DNA of 64,000 nucleotides from Microbacterium sp. SLBN-146 (GTDB lineage: Bacteria > Actinomycetota > Actinomycetes > Actinomycetales > Microbacteriaceae): NCBI RefSeq assembly GCF_006715145.1, contig NZ_VFMR01000001.1:682001-746000 (forward strand), read 5' to 3'. The notes under the pieces are model-generated. The model saw nothing but the letters and a program-made list of their open reading frames with translations. It searched no databases and was not told the origin of the DNA. Positions 1 through 8,347 of the stretch are shown here, piece by piece (the stretch's first letter is position 1; each line of letters begins with the position of its first letter). Made by a program: the position numbers and the translations under genes.

Positions 1-755
1 TCTGGGCCCTCGAGGGCATCCCCGAGGTCGTGGCCGGTGACGACCTCGTCGCGCTCATCGCGCAGTCCGCGGGAGACACCCTCGCCGACGGCGACATCGT
101 CGTCGTGACGTCCAAGATCGTCTCGAAGGCGGAGGGACGCAGCGTCGACGCCGACGACCGCGAGGACGCCATCACGCGCGAAACCGTCCGGGTCGTCGCG
201 ACGCGGGAGCACCCCGGCGGACGCACCCGTATCGTGCAGAACCGTCTCGGGATGGTCTCGGCCGCCGCTGGCGTGGATGCCTCGAACACTCCTGAGGGAA
301 CGATCCTCCTGCTGCCGGTCGATCCCGACGCGTCGGCGCGCGCCCTCGCCGCCGGTCTGCGCGAGGCGCTCGGCGTGCACGTGGGCGTCATCGTGACCGA
401 CACCCTCGGACGCGCGTGGCGCGAAGGCCAGACGGATGCCGCGATCGGCGCCGGGGGCGTGCACGTCTTCGAGGACCTCCGCGGAGGAACGGATGCCGAG
501 GGCCGGCCACTCGTCGTGACGATGCCGTGCGCCGCCGACGAGATCGCGTCGGCCGCCGACCTCGTCAAGGGCAAGGCTGCTCGGCTTCCCGTCGCGGTCG
601 TCCGCGGCCGAGCCGACCTCGTCGGGGATCTCGACCTGCCGGGAGCCCGGACGATCGTGCGGCCGCTGGAGCGAGACATGTTCCGTCTCGGCACACTCGA
701 GGCCTACGCCGACGGCTTCGCCGCCGGCGCGGCCTCGAGTGCGCAGAAGGACTGA
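1..755 (+). CDS. cofE: coenzyme F420-0:L-glutamate ligase (5' truncated by window)
   Basis: Adds glutamate residues to F420-0 using GTP in coenzyme F420 biosynthesis, a cytosolic enzyme. The open frame runs back to base 3 without a stop (WALEGIPEV precedes the first candidate GTG at 30), and this matches the N-terminal part of CofE proteins, so the true start lies outside the window and GTG 30 should not be taken as the start. Visible CofE-like segments are [16 protein letters not shown] near the start, [19 protein letters not shown] in the middle and the [16 protein letters not shown] stretch. It ends at TGA 753-755. Standalone CofE proteins have about 250 residues, so only a few tens of residues are missing. 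The adjoining DNA downstream is accessory. Confidence 0.93.
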   Translation, partial: WALEGIPEVVAGDDLVALIAQSAGDTLADGDIVVVTSKIVSKAEGRSVDADDREDAITRETVRVVATREHPGGRTRIVQNRLGMVSAAAGVDASNTPEGTILLLPVDPDASARALAAGLREALGVHVGVIVTDTLGRAWREGQTDAAIGAGGVHVFEDLRGGTDAEGRPLVVTMPCAADEIASAADLVKGKAARLPVAVVRGRADLVGDLDLPGARTIVRPLERDMFRLGTLEAYADGFAAGAASSAQKD

Positions 756-847
756 TCGGGCCATAGGAAGTGCGTCGGCGTCTCATTCTGGGGTGTTTCC
801 GGTCCTTGACTGGGGCCGTTTCTGCACAGCGGGAAGGATTGCCAGTA

Positions 848-1057
848 GTGAATGCGGTACCGACGCCAGCAAAGAGCGGCCTCCGCTCCTACTACGCGAC
901 GGTCCTAGTGGTTGCAGTCGTGAGCATCGCACTCGGGCTAGCGACGGCGACCGCCACCTCTCAGTACGTTCTGGTCTTCTGCGCCCAGATTCTGATCGCG
1001 GCTCTGCTCGCGGCCTGGTACCCACGCGTCAAGAAGCGCCACATCGGCACGAAGTAG
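848..1057 (+). CDS. small two-helix membrane protein, unknown function
   Basis: A 69-residue protein from GTG 848, chosen because GGGAAGG at 831-837 is a good ribosome binding site 10 bases upstream. An in-frame ATG exists at 770, but the extra residues look non-coding. Two hydrophobic segments are visible: about residues 15-33 (YYATVLVVAVVSIALGLAT) and 39-56 (YVLVFCAQILIAALLAAW), followed by a basic tail ending KKRHIGTK. No family is recognised. It follows the end of cofE by 92 bases and may belong to the island. Confidence 0.5.
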   Translation: MNAVPTPAKSGLRSYYATVLVVAVVSIALGLATATATSQYVLVFCAQILIAALLAAWYPRVKKRHIGTK

Positions 1058-1180
1058 GACTGCACCACTGAGGGGGTATCCCGTAGCGCTGCTCCGCCGC
1101 GTGACGGAGCGCAAGGGGCGCTAGGCCCGGTCTCCGGGCATAGTGCTGAGCACGCAACTGCACGACGGGCTGGTCGCGGG

Positions 1181-1342
1181 TTAGTCCACTGGGCCGACGA
1201 TCAGTTCATATCCACTCTCCCTCACGACCCTGCGCCAATCCTCCGAGGACTCCTTCTTCAGAGCGGCGAGCAGATCCTGCTCCGCCCCCGTCACGGGGCC
1301 CAGCCGCCAGGCTTCCTTCGCCTGCTGGATCAAGCTCTTCAC
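1181..1342 (-). CDS. small hypothetical protein (53 aa)
   Basis: Short open frame from GTG 1342 to TAA at 1183-1181. The only start after the upstream in-frame stop at 1351-1349 is this GTG. The product begins VKSLIQQAKEAWRLGPVTGA and continues with a charged amphipathic stretch (EQDLLAALKKESSEDW) before ending YELIVGPVD. Its amino-acid composition is protein-like rather than the Arg/Pro/Ala-rich pattern of shadow frames. No family is recognised. It could be a small cargo gene or the remnant of a longer one. Confidence 0.35.
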   Translation of the reverse strand: MKSLIQQAKEAWRLGPVTGAEQDLLAALKKESSEDWRRVVRESGYELIVGPVD

Positions 1343-1612
1343 GCACGTTTATCGGCCGTGGGCGCTGTTCTAGCGACGTGGCCATCCAATAGCGAGCGTG
1401 GAAGCCGCATTCGCGCTAGCCGATCTCGTGCTAGCCGACAGCGCGTCATTTCGCGTGGATCTGAACCAATCTCACTCGATCGCTGTCACTTCGGGGACTG
1501 CGTGGCGACATCTAGTACGTGAGCACGATTCAGCCACGCAGCCAGGCCAGCATCAGTGTCGGGGCACCGGTTAGCGTGAATCGACGGATATGCTCCCGCG
1601 CAGGGGGCACAT
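1343..1612. other. non-coding leader upstream of the TcmP cassette
   Basis: About 270 bases with no convincing gene. It presumably carries the promoter for the cassette at 1613; no strong -35/-10 pair stands out. The ribosome binding site CAGGGGG lies at 1601-1607, six bases before ATG 1613. Confidence 0.4.
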
Positions 1613-2851
1613 ATGACTCGAACTGACGACTTCTTCAAGCGGTCGAAGGCGGCGCAGGCAACGCTGAAGCATGCAATCTTGAGGTCGTATCTCGCGACCT
1701 TTGCCACCGCCACCGGTACGCGCTCTCCTGGGCACCGAGTGGGGTACATCGACGGGTACGCGGGACCGGGCGAGTACATCAACGACCTGACGGACAGCCG
1801 CGACGAGGGATCGCCCATCATCGCCATGAATGTGGCGCGTCACCAGTCCACGCTCAAAGAGCCGCGGATCCTTGAGTGTATTTTCATCGAGAGGGGCCGT
1901 GAGCACTACGAGTCGCTCTCGGCGCTTGTCGCGCAGGCGAGGGAGGAAGGGCTTCCTGTCGAGGCCCAAAAGGGCGACGTGACGAAGCTTCTCGCGCCGG
2001 CCGTCCAGCGGTTCCAGTCGTTGCCACTTCTCGTGTTCCTCGATCCGTTCGGCGCCTCGCTCCCGCATTCCGCGAGCATCCCCGCTGTGCTGGGTCGGAG
2101 CAGCGATCAGCCCACGGAGGTTCTGCTGAACTTCAGCGTTGAGACCCTCCGCAGGGCGGGCTCGCGCATTCACGAGGAGCCCGGGGCCCCGGGGCGCGAA
2201 GGCACGCTCTCGACTATGGACAACTGGCTTGGCGGCGTTTGGTGGCGTGAGCACTTCAGCGACCCCGCTACCGTTCAGGACGCCGAGACGGCATACGAAC
2301 CCGCGGAACGCATCACAGACGAGTACGCGCGCATGGTGTGCCGCGAGTCGAGAACTAACGTCTTCCCGGTAGACATTCGACGAGCCGCCTCCCACAAGCC
2401 GCTCTTCAGGCTGATGCTGTTCCACCCCAAGCCGCTCGCCGCGTTCAAGTTCAACAACGCCGTCAGCTCGGGCAACGAGAAGTGGCGGTCGCTCATGTGG
2501 GAGATGGACGTCGAACTCGCTCAACGCGAAGACGCACGCAACCCTCAGCCCGGTATTAGTCGCGAAGAGGAGACACGCATGGCGATGGCCGCGGATCCCG
2601 CCCAGGTTATGGACGACAATGTTGAGATCCTCAAAGACAACATCCGAACTGCGCTGAGGACGCGCCCCGTGCTGACCATGGAACATGACTTTGGTCTAAT
2701 CTTCGGTGCGGCTACTGGCTCTGCGCGCGGAACGCACCTGACCAAGGCGTGGGACGCGCTGACCGAAGAGGGCGTCACACAGCCTCGCAAAGGGTCGTCC
2801 TACGACTGGGCAAAGATCTGGAGCGCCCAGGCTGGCGTGAGCTTCAGCTAG
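1613..2851 (+). CDS. tcmP: three-Cys-motif partner protein TcmP
   Basis: A 412-residue member of the three-Cys-motif partner family (TcmP), which is repeatedly encoded beside DUF5131 (phage Gp37/Gp68-like) proteins, as here. The N-terminal half shows YIDGYAGPGEY near residue 45, an acidic strand CIFIERG near 88 and LLVFLDPFG near 140. This order resembles motifs I, II and IV of class I SAM-dependent methyltransferases, so a methyltransferase-like Rossmann fold is plausible, but that is my inference. The C-terminal third is charged and may be helical. Start ATG 1613 has a suitable purine-rich site upstream. The next gene begins 16 bases after its stop. Family function is unknown; defence or DNA/RNA modification is a hypothesis only. 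Confidence 0.85.
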   Translation: MTRTDDFFKRSKAAQATLKHAILRSYLATFATATGTRSPGHRVGYIDGYAGPGEYINDLTDSRDEGSPIIAMNVARHQSTLKEPRILECIFIERGREHYESLSALVAQAREEGLPVEAQKGDVTKLLAPAVQRFQSLPLLVFLDPFGASLPHSASIPAVLGRSSDQPTEVLLNFSVETLRRAGSRIHEEPGAPGREGTLSTMDNWLGGVWWREHFSDPATVQDAETAYEPAERITDEYARMVCRESRTNVFPVDIRRAASHKPLFRLMLFHPKPLAAFKFNNAVSSGNEKWRSLMWEMDVELAQREDARNPQPGISREEETRMAMAADPAQVMDDNVEILKDNIRTALRTRPVLTMEHDFGLIFGAATGSARGTHLTKAWDALTEEGVTQPRKGSSYDWAKIWSAQAGVSFS

Positions 2852-2867
2852 AGAGGGAAGCATCAGC

Positions 2868-3623
2868 ATGGCGAAGACAACGATCGAGTGGACCGAGGTC
2901 ACCTGGAACCCGGTCACGGGATGCGACCGGACCTCCGCGGGCTGTGACAACTGTTACGCGCTCACCCTCTCCAAGCGCCTGAAGGCGATGGGCGCCGAGA
3001 AGTACCGGAATGATGGGGACCCCCGGACCTCCGGCCCCGGCTTCGGCGTCACGATCCACCCCAAGTCGCTGGAGCAGCCACTGAAGTGGCGCAAGCCGCT
3101 GACTGTGTTTGTCAACTCGATGAGCGACCTTTTCCACGCCAAGGTGCCGACGTCCTTCGTTCAGGACGTTTTCGACGTCATGGCCGCAACCCCGCAGCAC
3201 ACCTATCAGGTGCTCACCAAGCGCTCACTTCGGCTCCGGCGAATGGCCGACAAGCTCACGTGGCCCTCCAACGTCTGGATGGGCGTCTCCGTAGAAGAGC
3301 CCAAGGTCCTGAACCGTATCGACGACCTCCGCGAGGTGCCCGCCGCCGTCCGCTTCCTCTCATGCGAGCCACTCATCGCCGCTCTGCCGGGGATGAACCT
3401 AGAGGGCATCGACTGGGTGATCGCGGGCGGTGAGTCCGGCGCCCACCACCGGCCGATCGATTCGGATTGGGTGGAGAACATCCGCGACCAGTGCCGCGAT
3501 GCTGAGATCCCATTCTTCTTCAAGCAGTGGGGCGGGCGCACGCCGAAGCAGCACGGCCGCGACCTCGAAGGCCGCACCTGGGACGAGATGCCTACGCCTC
3601 GCGTCAGATTCGCCGCTGCATGA
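2868..3623 (+). CDS. DUF5131 family protein (phage Gp37/Gp68-like, three-Cys motif)
   Basis: A 251-residue protein with the family's N-terminal cysteine cluster: C19, C26 and C29 in TGCDRTSAGCDNCYA (C-x6-C-x2-C), a likely Fe-S or metal-binding site reminiscent of radical-SAM-type proteins. Later family blocks are also present: QVLTKRSLRL, VWMGVSVEE, RFLSCEPLI, WVIAGGESG and PFFFKQWGG. These look like successive strand ends of a TIM-barrel fold. Start ATG 2868 follows AGAGGGAAG. It is cotranscribed with tcmP (16-base gap), and its stop overlaps the ATG of the next gene (ATGA at 3620-3623), so the three genes form one translationally coupled unit. Biochemical activity is unknown. Confidence 0.87.
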   Translation: MAKTTIEWTEVTWNPVTGCDRTSAGCDNCYALTLSKRLKAMGAEKYRNDGDPRTSGPGFGVTIHPKSLEQPLKWRKPLTVFVNSMSDLFHAKVPTSFVQDVFDVMAATPQHTYQVLTKRSLRLRRMADKLTWPSNVWMGVSVEEPKVLNRIDDLREVPAAVRFLSCEPLIAALPGMNLEGIDWVIAGGESGAHHRPIDSDWVENIRDQCRDAEIPFFFKQWGGRTPKQHGRDLEGRTWDEMPTPRVRFAAA

Positions 3624-4417
3624 CAAGCCGCTGGACATGTGCCTTTTCGACTGTTGCAGCCGTGATCAGCGGGGAGACGTCCCAGTCCTGGCTGGAAGCT
3701 CTCGCGGAGTACGTCTTATCACCCGAGGCGATTGGCGCCCTCGCTCTAAACGTGACCGCTGCGGGCCTCGCCTTCGCTGGGGCTTGGTGGCTGGTACGAC
3801 GACAGCTTCGACACGATCGCGATCTGTTCCGCGAACAGCTGACCGCCGCGCGAGAATCTCGCCGTGCCGAGATACGGCGCCTCGCGGCCTATCGGTTGGG
3901 GGAGTCCCTCATTGGCGCGGCGGACGAGTGGTACGGCATGAGCCCAGCCGAGGCGTACGAGCGCCTCGGCAAGACGGGCTTCACCGAACGGATAAGAGCT
4001 ACTCCAGGTGCAGACGCGATCTCCGATGCGCGCGACCGGGCCGAGCATGAACTCGACTTGGATGACACTCTCACTCGCGTGTGGCGACTGAAACTCGTGT
4101 GGTGGGATGCGGCACAGACACATCGAAACGATCCTCGTGTCACGGCGCTCGCTGGCTCTGCGCAGCGGAGCGTGATGTTCGATCTCGTGGACCAGCAGTT
4201 CACCGAGTACGACGGGCTCGTGCGCGATCTTGGTGTCCAGCTGATGCGATGGGACGGCGAAGGCGACCTCCCCAGCATCCCCGCGTCAGCCATCCCAAAG
4301 GTGCCCGCAGACAGATTCGCGGAGATGAGCCTTTCCGTTCTCGACGGCATCCTGACCCGGCGACAAGAGCGTCTGGAGAAACAACGTGCGAAGAAGGCGA
4401 CGGATCCGCACTCATAG
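3620..4417 (+). CDS. single-pass membrane protein, third gene of the TcmP/DUF5131 cassette
   Basis: A 265-residue protein starting at ATG 3620, inside the stop of the DUF5131 gene (ATGA). The frame is open further upstream, but the coupled start is the natural one. A hydrophobic helix at about residues 38-59 (IGALALNVTAAGLAFAGAWW) is followed by a highly charged, probably coiled-coil stretch (RRQLRHDRDLFREQLTAARE and beyond) and a soluble acidic C-terminal domain with many Trp/Asp residues. This is an anchor-plus-cytoplasmic-domain layout. No family is recognised. Its tight coupling suggests it works with the two upstream proteins, possibly as the membrane-acting component; this is inference. 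Confidence 0.7.
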   Translation: MTSRWTCAFSTVAAVISGETSQSWLEALAEYVLSPEAIGALALNVTAAGLAFAGAWWLVRRQLRHDRDLFREQLTAARESRRAEIRRLAAYRLGESLIGAADEWYGMSPAEAYERLGKTGFTERIRATPGADAISDARDRAEHELDLDDTLTRVWRLKLVWWDAAQTHRNDPRVTALAGSAQRSVMFDLVDQQFTEYDGLVRDLGVQLMRWDGEGDLPSIPASAIPKVPADRFAEMSLSVLDGILTRRQERLEKQRAKKATDPHS

Positions 4418-4486
4418 CTACGCGATAACCACCAACGATGCACAGCAGCCTCCGCGCGCGGGCCGGGATGTGAGCCGCGTCCCAAC

Positions 4487-4900
4487 TTGGCAACCGCACC
4501 AGCGCCCACGCGGCGGACGCAGCGCCGAGCCGGAGAGGCGCACACGCACCCGATTCAGGAGTACCTGGAGCGCCGCCAGGTATACGCACTCCTGAAGGCT
4601 GTGATCGCCCCCGCCGTCGCGGCCGGACGCATCGCGTCCAATCTCTGCCAGATCAAGGGTGCCGGGATCGCTAATTCCGAGGAGCGGCCGTACATGCCGC
4701 CGGAGGTCCTGGACTCCATTGTTGCCCGCGCCAGGCACCGAACCGCGCGGGCCGGCCTGATCTACCAGCACGCTGCGGAGGAGCGGAGCCGGTTGGTCGC
4801 GGAGCGCATGGACGCGCTGGCCAGCGGGGCCTCGGCGGTAGCCCGCCTGGAGGCAGTCGTCCAGTTAGGCATTCCAGCGCTCACCAGCACCGGCCGGTAG
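4487..4900 (+). pseudogene. tyrosine recombinase (phage-type integrase) relic with internal deletion
   Basis: The readable frame (TTG 4487 to TAG 4900) joins two parts of a normal actinobacterial integrase. YALLKAVIAPAVAAGRI followed by NLCQIKGAG is the usual end of the core-binding domain. ARAGLIYQHAAEERSRL is the extreme C-terminus that carries the catalytic tyrosine (Y in IYQHA). The roughly 150-200 residues that should lie between them, with the catalytic Arg and the HxxR box, are missing, and the N-terminal arm-binding domain is not recognisable. The protein cannot be a working recombinase. It marks the surrounding DNA as a former integrated element that has lost its own mobility gene. 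Confidence 0.72.
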
Positions 4901-4904
4901 GCGA

Positions 4905-5807
4905 CTACGGACAGGGTGACGACAGCGGGGCCGTTCCGCCCACGAGGACCGTAATTAGCGACTCGTACTCTCCCTGATCGCATACGGTGCGACTCGTGAC
5001 GGATGCGGCCGGGAAGCGCTCGATGGCCCGGCCCTCCGTCATCACCGTCGTCCACCCATCCTCGGACTGAAGCACGTAACCGGTCAGGTCCGCTCCGTCC
5101 GCCGTGATTGATTCGAGTGGGAGCCAGAAGCCCCTGGGCATCGCGAAGATGACCACGATGAGCACCACGGAGACGAGGAGCAGATGCGTGACGCTCCCGA
5201 GGGGCTGGCTGGCGATGGTCACTCGTACGCGCAGAGCCGTGCGCCACGGGTGCCCGGCCCGCCGCCACCTGAACACGCCGACACCCCACACTGTGAGCGC
5301 CCCGAGTGCGAGCGCACCGCCGAACCAGAGGATCGTCTCGATGGTGTCCGGCCACGGGCCGACGAGGACGTACAACAACGGCAGGGCGATGATGAGGACG
5401 AGCCACCAGTTCCTGTTCGGGGCCGTGCGCCGGAGCAACTGGCGGGTGAGCGGCGCGTCAGTGATGAGCGGCTGGAGCGCTAGCCAGAACAGAAGCGGCA
5501 GCAGGGGGAGGAGCGTCCCGAGGAGGAGCGTGGGCACGTCCAGCGTCTCGATGAGCACCCGCATGAGAACGGGGTCGCCGCCGGAGTACAGGACGATGCG
5601 GAGCGCGGCCATCGCCACGGGAAGAACGGCGACGAGCACGCCCACGTCTAGCCAGCGGGACCGGGCAACCTTCGCTTGCGCAGGGTCGGATTCCCGGATG
5701 GGATCGGGGACGGCCGGTGCCTGCGCGGGCACGGCCGCGCCGCCCAAAACCCCCGTCTCCCAGGGCTCGCCAGTCACGCCCGACGCCGCCCCTTCAGTCT
5801 CCGCCAC
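4905..5807 (-). CDS. multi-pass membrane protein, unknown function
   Basis: A 300-residue protein from GTG 5807 (VAETEGAASG). The first 50 residues are Pro/Ala/Glu-rich and probably cytoplasmic. Then come about six hydrophobic segments, including VGVLVAVLPVAMAALRIVLY, LLLGTLLPLLPLLFWLALQ, WWLVLIIALPLLYVLVG, ILWFGGALALGALTVWGVGV and HLLLVSVVLIVVIFAMP. The last 80 residues are a small extracytoplasmic domain with two cysteines (VCDQGEYESL and the terminal SSPCP) that could pair. No Shine-Dalgarno is visible, so a leaderless transcript is possible. It converges on the integrase relic, four bases apart. No family recognised; likely island cargo. Confidence 0.65.
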   Translation of the reverse strand: MAETEGAASGVTGEPWETGVLGGAAVPAQAPAVPDPIRESDPAQAKVARSRWLDVGVLVAVLPVAMAALRIVLYSGGDPVLMRVLIETLDVPTLLLGTLLPLLPLLFWLALQPLITDAPLTRQLLRRTAPNRNWWLVLIIALPLLYVLVGPWPDTIETILWFGGALALGALTVWGVGVFRWRRAGHPWRTALRVRVTIASQPLGSVTHLLLVSVVLIVVIFAMPRGFWLPLESITADGADLTGYVLQSEDGWTTVMTEGRAIERFPAASVTSRTVCDQGEYESLITVLVGGTAPLSSPCP

Positions 5808-5930
5808 GGCGTTAGCGTAGCGGGATGACTGAGGAAAGGGGCGCCATCGGCCCCAGCGCGCGATCGACTGGGCGCGGCACCCGGATCGATCCCCGTGGCC
5901 ACCGACTGGCTAATCGCGCCGCGCCGTCAA

Positions 5931-6615
5931 TCATTCGAACAGCGGCAAGTCATCCCAGTTGAGGGTCCAACCTTCAGTGCCAGCCACCGCGTCGGCTACC
6001 TTCCGCGCGCCGTGAGAGTAGACGCGAGCGCAGCTTATCGCGCCAGCGACCAGGAGCGAGTGTTTGCCGCTGCGCATCGGTCGCAGCACTTCTGTTGCCG
6101 GCGGATCATCGGCTCGAAGCGGTGCAGGCCAACGCTCCGCGCGCCAGCCCGTCGTCAGGCCGTGAGTGAGCGAGTGCCGCACCTGCATCCACGCGGCTCT
6201 GCCTCTGAGCGTCGGCCCAGCCGTAGGTGCGCGATGCGGGGCTACGGTAGGTCACAGTCGGAAACTACAAGATGGTCACCATCGATGGCGCGTCTATCCC
6301 CGGCGCGGCCTTGGGTACCGCTGCCTTCATGCGATTAGCGAACTCCGGGATCGCTGGGTTGTTCCATGCGCCGACTGCTTTCGCTATCTCCGCGAAGCCC
6401 GCTCCAAGGTGCGCAAGCGTGACAGCCAAGAAGTCCTCGGCGAAGCCCTCGAACGCGGAGATGCTTGTCAAGACAATCGCAGGGCTGAGCACCGCTGCGT
6501 TGCCCGGGTGCCCTATCCGACGAGAGTGCAGGCTCAACAACTTGTAGGGCGTCCGCATCGCGCGCACGTACTTGTCAACGACGGTCTGTGGGTCTGGTGC
6601 GGTGATGATTGCCAC
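5931..6615 (-). pseudogene. HEPN-like protein gene, broken by an in-frame stop and a frameshift
   Basis: The reading frame starts at GTG 6615 (VAIITAPDPQTVVDKYVRAM) and runs through SISAFEGFAEDFLAVTLAHL, a segment typical of RiboL-PSP/MAE-type HEPN proteins, to an in-frame TAG at 6267-6265. Past that stop the same frame continues as protein-like sequence (FPTVTYRSPASRTYGWADAQ), then the coding frame shifts near 6195. The remainder reads AWMQVRHSLTHGLTTGW and ends NWDDLPLFE at 5931. RHSLTH fits the HEPN ribonuclease motif R-x4-6-H. Two lesions make a single sequencing error unlikely. HEPN proteins are common toxins and defence nucleases; here the gene is probably dead. Family assignment is moderate. 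Confidence 0.55.
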
Positions 6616-6812
6616 GGCTCTGAGTGTGGTCCATGGGCGCCGCCGGCGAATGTATTGGCGCGTCTTGGCACCCGGAGCACTGGGAAGCGGTGGAAGAGGA
6701 GCCATGGCCAAAGAGTGAATCCCACGGTGACCTAGGGATAGGTATGTGGAGGGGACGACGGGAGTCGCGCCCGCACCATCAGGTGGGGCTGCCACCCTCT
6801 CATCCCCACACC

Positions 6813-7664
6813 TCACTCCGCGCGGAGGGTCGCGTTCCCGGCCGAGACGGACACCGTCACGACACGGGATGCTCCGGGCACCGATCCGATCCGGTTGTCG
6901 AAGTCGCCCGCCGAGACGTCCGACCGCACGTCGTAGTCACCCTCGGGCACGGTGAGGTCGAGCGATCCGGCGCTCACCTCGATCGCAAGCTCCTGCGGCG
7001 GCGTGCCCGTCAAGGCCCCGACGATCTCGCCGGCGCTGACGACGAACTCGCCCTCACGGGCACCGTCGATCGTGAGGTCGGCGCGGCCGGCGTTGACCTC
7101 GACGGAGACGTCTCGTGCCGTGGCATCCAGATCGGCGCGGCCCGCATTCACCGTCAGATCCAGCTCGCCGAAGTCGCCGTCGGCGCGGAGGTCTCCCGCC
7201 GACAGATCGAAGTCGGCGTCGATGCCCTCGAGCGCGACGGGCAGGCGCAGGACGGCGTCGCCCGCGCCGCCGAAGAGCCAGCCGAGGCCGAACAAGCGAG
7301 GCGACTCGACGCGCAGGCTGTCGCCGTCACGCGTGAGCGACCACTGGCCGGCGGCCGCGGACGTCCGGACGTCGAGCTCGGCCTCGTCGATGTCGGCGAA
7401 TTCGATGCGAAGGCTCCCCGCCGACACGTCGGCATCGAGCTCGTCGACGCCCGCTACGGCAACCGAGGTCGCGAACGGCTGGCCGCTCGCGCTCGCGCTG
7501 AAGACGGTCTGCACGACGGTGACCGTGACGGCCCCGAGGATCAGGACGCCACCGAGTGCCATCGCGGCGATCGAGATCGCGCGGGCTGCGGGACTCGGCG
7601 ACGCGGGTGCGGGCGCCGGCGGCTGGACGGGCTGTTCAGGGGCGGGAGGGGTCATGGTGGTCAT
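6813..7664 (-). CDS. membrane-anchored DUF4097-type beta-repeat protein
   Basis: A 283-residue protein starting at ATG 7664 (MTTMTPPAPEQP), with AGGAGA eight bases upstream. After a Pro/Ala-rich N-terminus comes one membrane segment (about 33-55, AISIAAMALGGVLILGAVTV), then an extracytoplasmic repeat domain with recurring VSAGSLRIEF, LSAGDLRAD, VNAGRADLD and VSAGEIVG blocks, one turn of a beta-helix each, as in DUF4097 putative-adhesin proteins. It is the last gene of a sensor kinase/response regulator operon; the regulator's stop overlaps this start. By analogy with Lia-type systems it may sense or respond to envelope stress, but that role is inferred from position and fold. Confidence 0.8.
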   Translation of the reverse strand: MTTMTPPAPEQPVQPPAPAPASPSPAARAISIAAMALGGVLILGAVTVTVVQTVFSASASGQPFATSVAVAGVDELDADVSAGSLRIEFADIDEAELDVRTSAAAGQWSLTRDGDSLRVESPRLFGLGWLFGGAGDAVLRLPVALEGIDADFDLSAGDLRADGDFGELDLTVNAGRADLDATARDVSVEVNAGRADLTIDGAREGEFVVSAGEIVGALTGTPPQELAIEVSAGSLDLTVPEGDYDVRSDVSAGDFDNRIGSVPGASRVVTVSVSAGNATLRAE

Positions 7665-8347
7665 GCGAGTTCTCCTGTCGAGGGGCCGGCGGACGCACTG
7701 CCGCCGTGCTCGAGGTGGACGAGGGCGGCGAGCACCCGGCGGTTGCCGGACTCGTCCTGCTCGAGATCGAGCTTCTGGAAGACGGCGGTGATGTGCTTCT
7801 CGACACTGCCTTCGCTGATGAAGAGGGTCTTGGCGATCGCCTGGTTGGACTTGCCTTCGGCGATGAGCGCCAGCACGGTGCGCTCGCGGTCGGTGAGCCG
7901 CTGCATCCGTTCGTCGCGAGCGCGGCGTCCGAGGAGCTGCGCGACGACCTCGGGGTCGAACACGGTCGCGCCGGCGCCGATCGACTCGACGGTGTCGACG
8001 AACTCCGATACGTCGGCGACGCGGTCCTTGAGGAGGTAGCCGAGCGCGCCGCCCCGACTCGCGAGCAGCTCTGAGGCGTACCGCTCCTCCACGTACTGCG
8101 ACAGGACGAGGACGGGCAGGTCGGGGTGCTGGCCGCGGAGGCGGAGCGCCGCACGGATGCCTTCGTCGGTGTGGGTCGGAGGAAGCCGGACGTCGAGGAT
8201 GCACAGCTCGGGATTGGACTCGACGACCGCCTCGTCGAGCGCGCGGGCGTCGGGAAGCGACGCCACGACGTCGTGTCCGGCATCCTGCAGCAGACGGGCG
8301 ATGCCCTCGCGCAGGAGTGCGGAGTCTTCGCAGATCAGAATGCGCAC
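7661..8347 (-). CDS. NarL/LuxR-family response regulator
   Basis: A 228-residue regulator from GTG 8347. The receiver domain (about 1-125) has the acidic pair ED at 7-8, the phospho-accepting D52 in CILDVRLPP and the conserved lysine in GYLLKDR. The C-terminal helix-turn-helix (about 150-205) carries the LuxR signature LTDRERTVLALIAEGKSNQA followed by ISEGSVEKHITAVFQKL. The kinase gene upstream overlaps this one by 13 bases, and the downstream DUF4097 gene by four, so the three products are made together. The targets probably include its own operon. Confidence 0.93.
   Translation of the reverse strand: MRILICEDSALLREGIARLLQDAGHDVVASLPDARALDEAVVESNPELCILDVRLPPTHTDEGIRAALRLRGQHPDLPVLVLSQYVEERYASELLASRGGALGYLLKDRVADVSEFVDTVESIGAGATVFDPEVVAQLLGRRARDERMQRLTDRERTVLALIAEGKSNQAIAKTLFISEGSVEKHITAVFQKLDLEQDESGNRRVLAALVHLEHGGSASAGPSTGELA

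Larger units (their letters stand above)
756..6812. mobile_element. accessory genomic island (relic, boundaries approximate)
   Basis: Between core genes (cofE on the left, the DUF4097/two-component operon on the right) lies about 6 kb of atypical content: unrelated small ORFs, a TcmP/DUF5131 cassette, an integrase relic at 4487-4900 and a HEPN-like pseudogene. Base composition looks less GC-rich than the flanks and intergenic gaps are longer. I could not find a tRNA gene or convincing direct repeats (att sites) at either edge, so the boundaries given are simply the ends of the flanking core genes. Confidence 0.55.

Noticed and set aside
5824..5961. Short plus-strand ORF (MTEERGAIGPSARST...)
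   Set aside because: Arg/Gly/Pro-rich with no homology signal and overlapping the end of the HEPN relic on the other strand; judged spurious.
6616..6812. tRNA gene or att site at the right edge of the island
   Set aside because: Searched by eye for a cloverleaf with a GGTTCGA-type T arm and for a match to bases 756-850; neither found.
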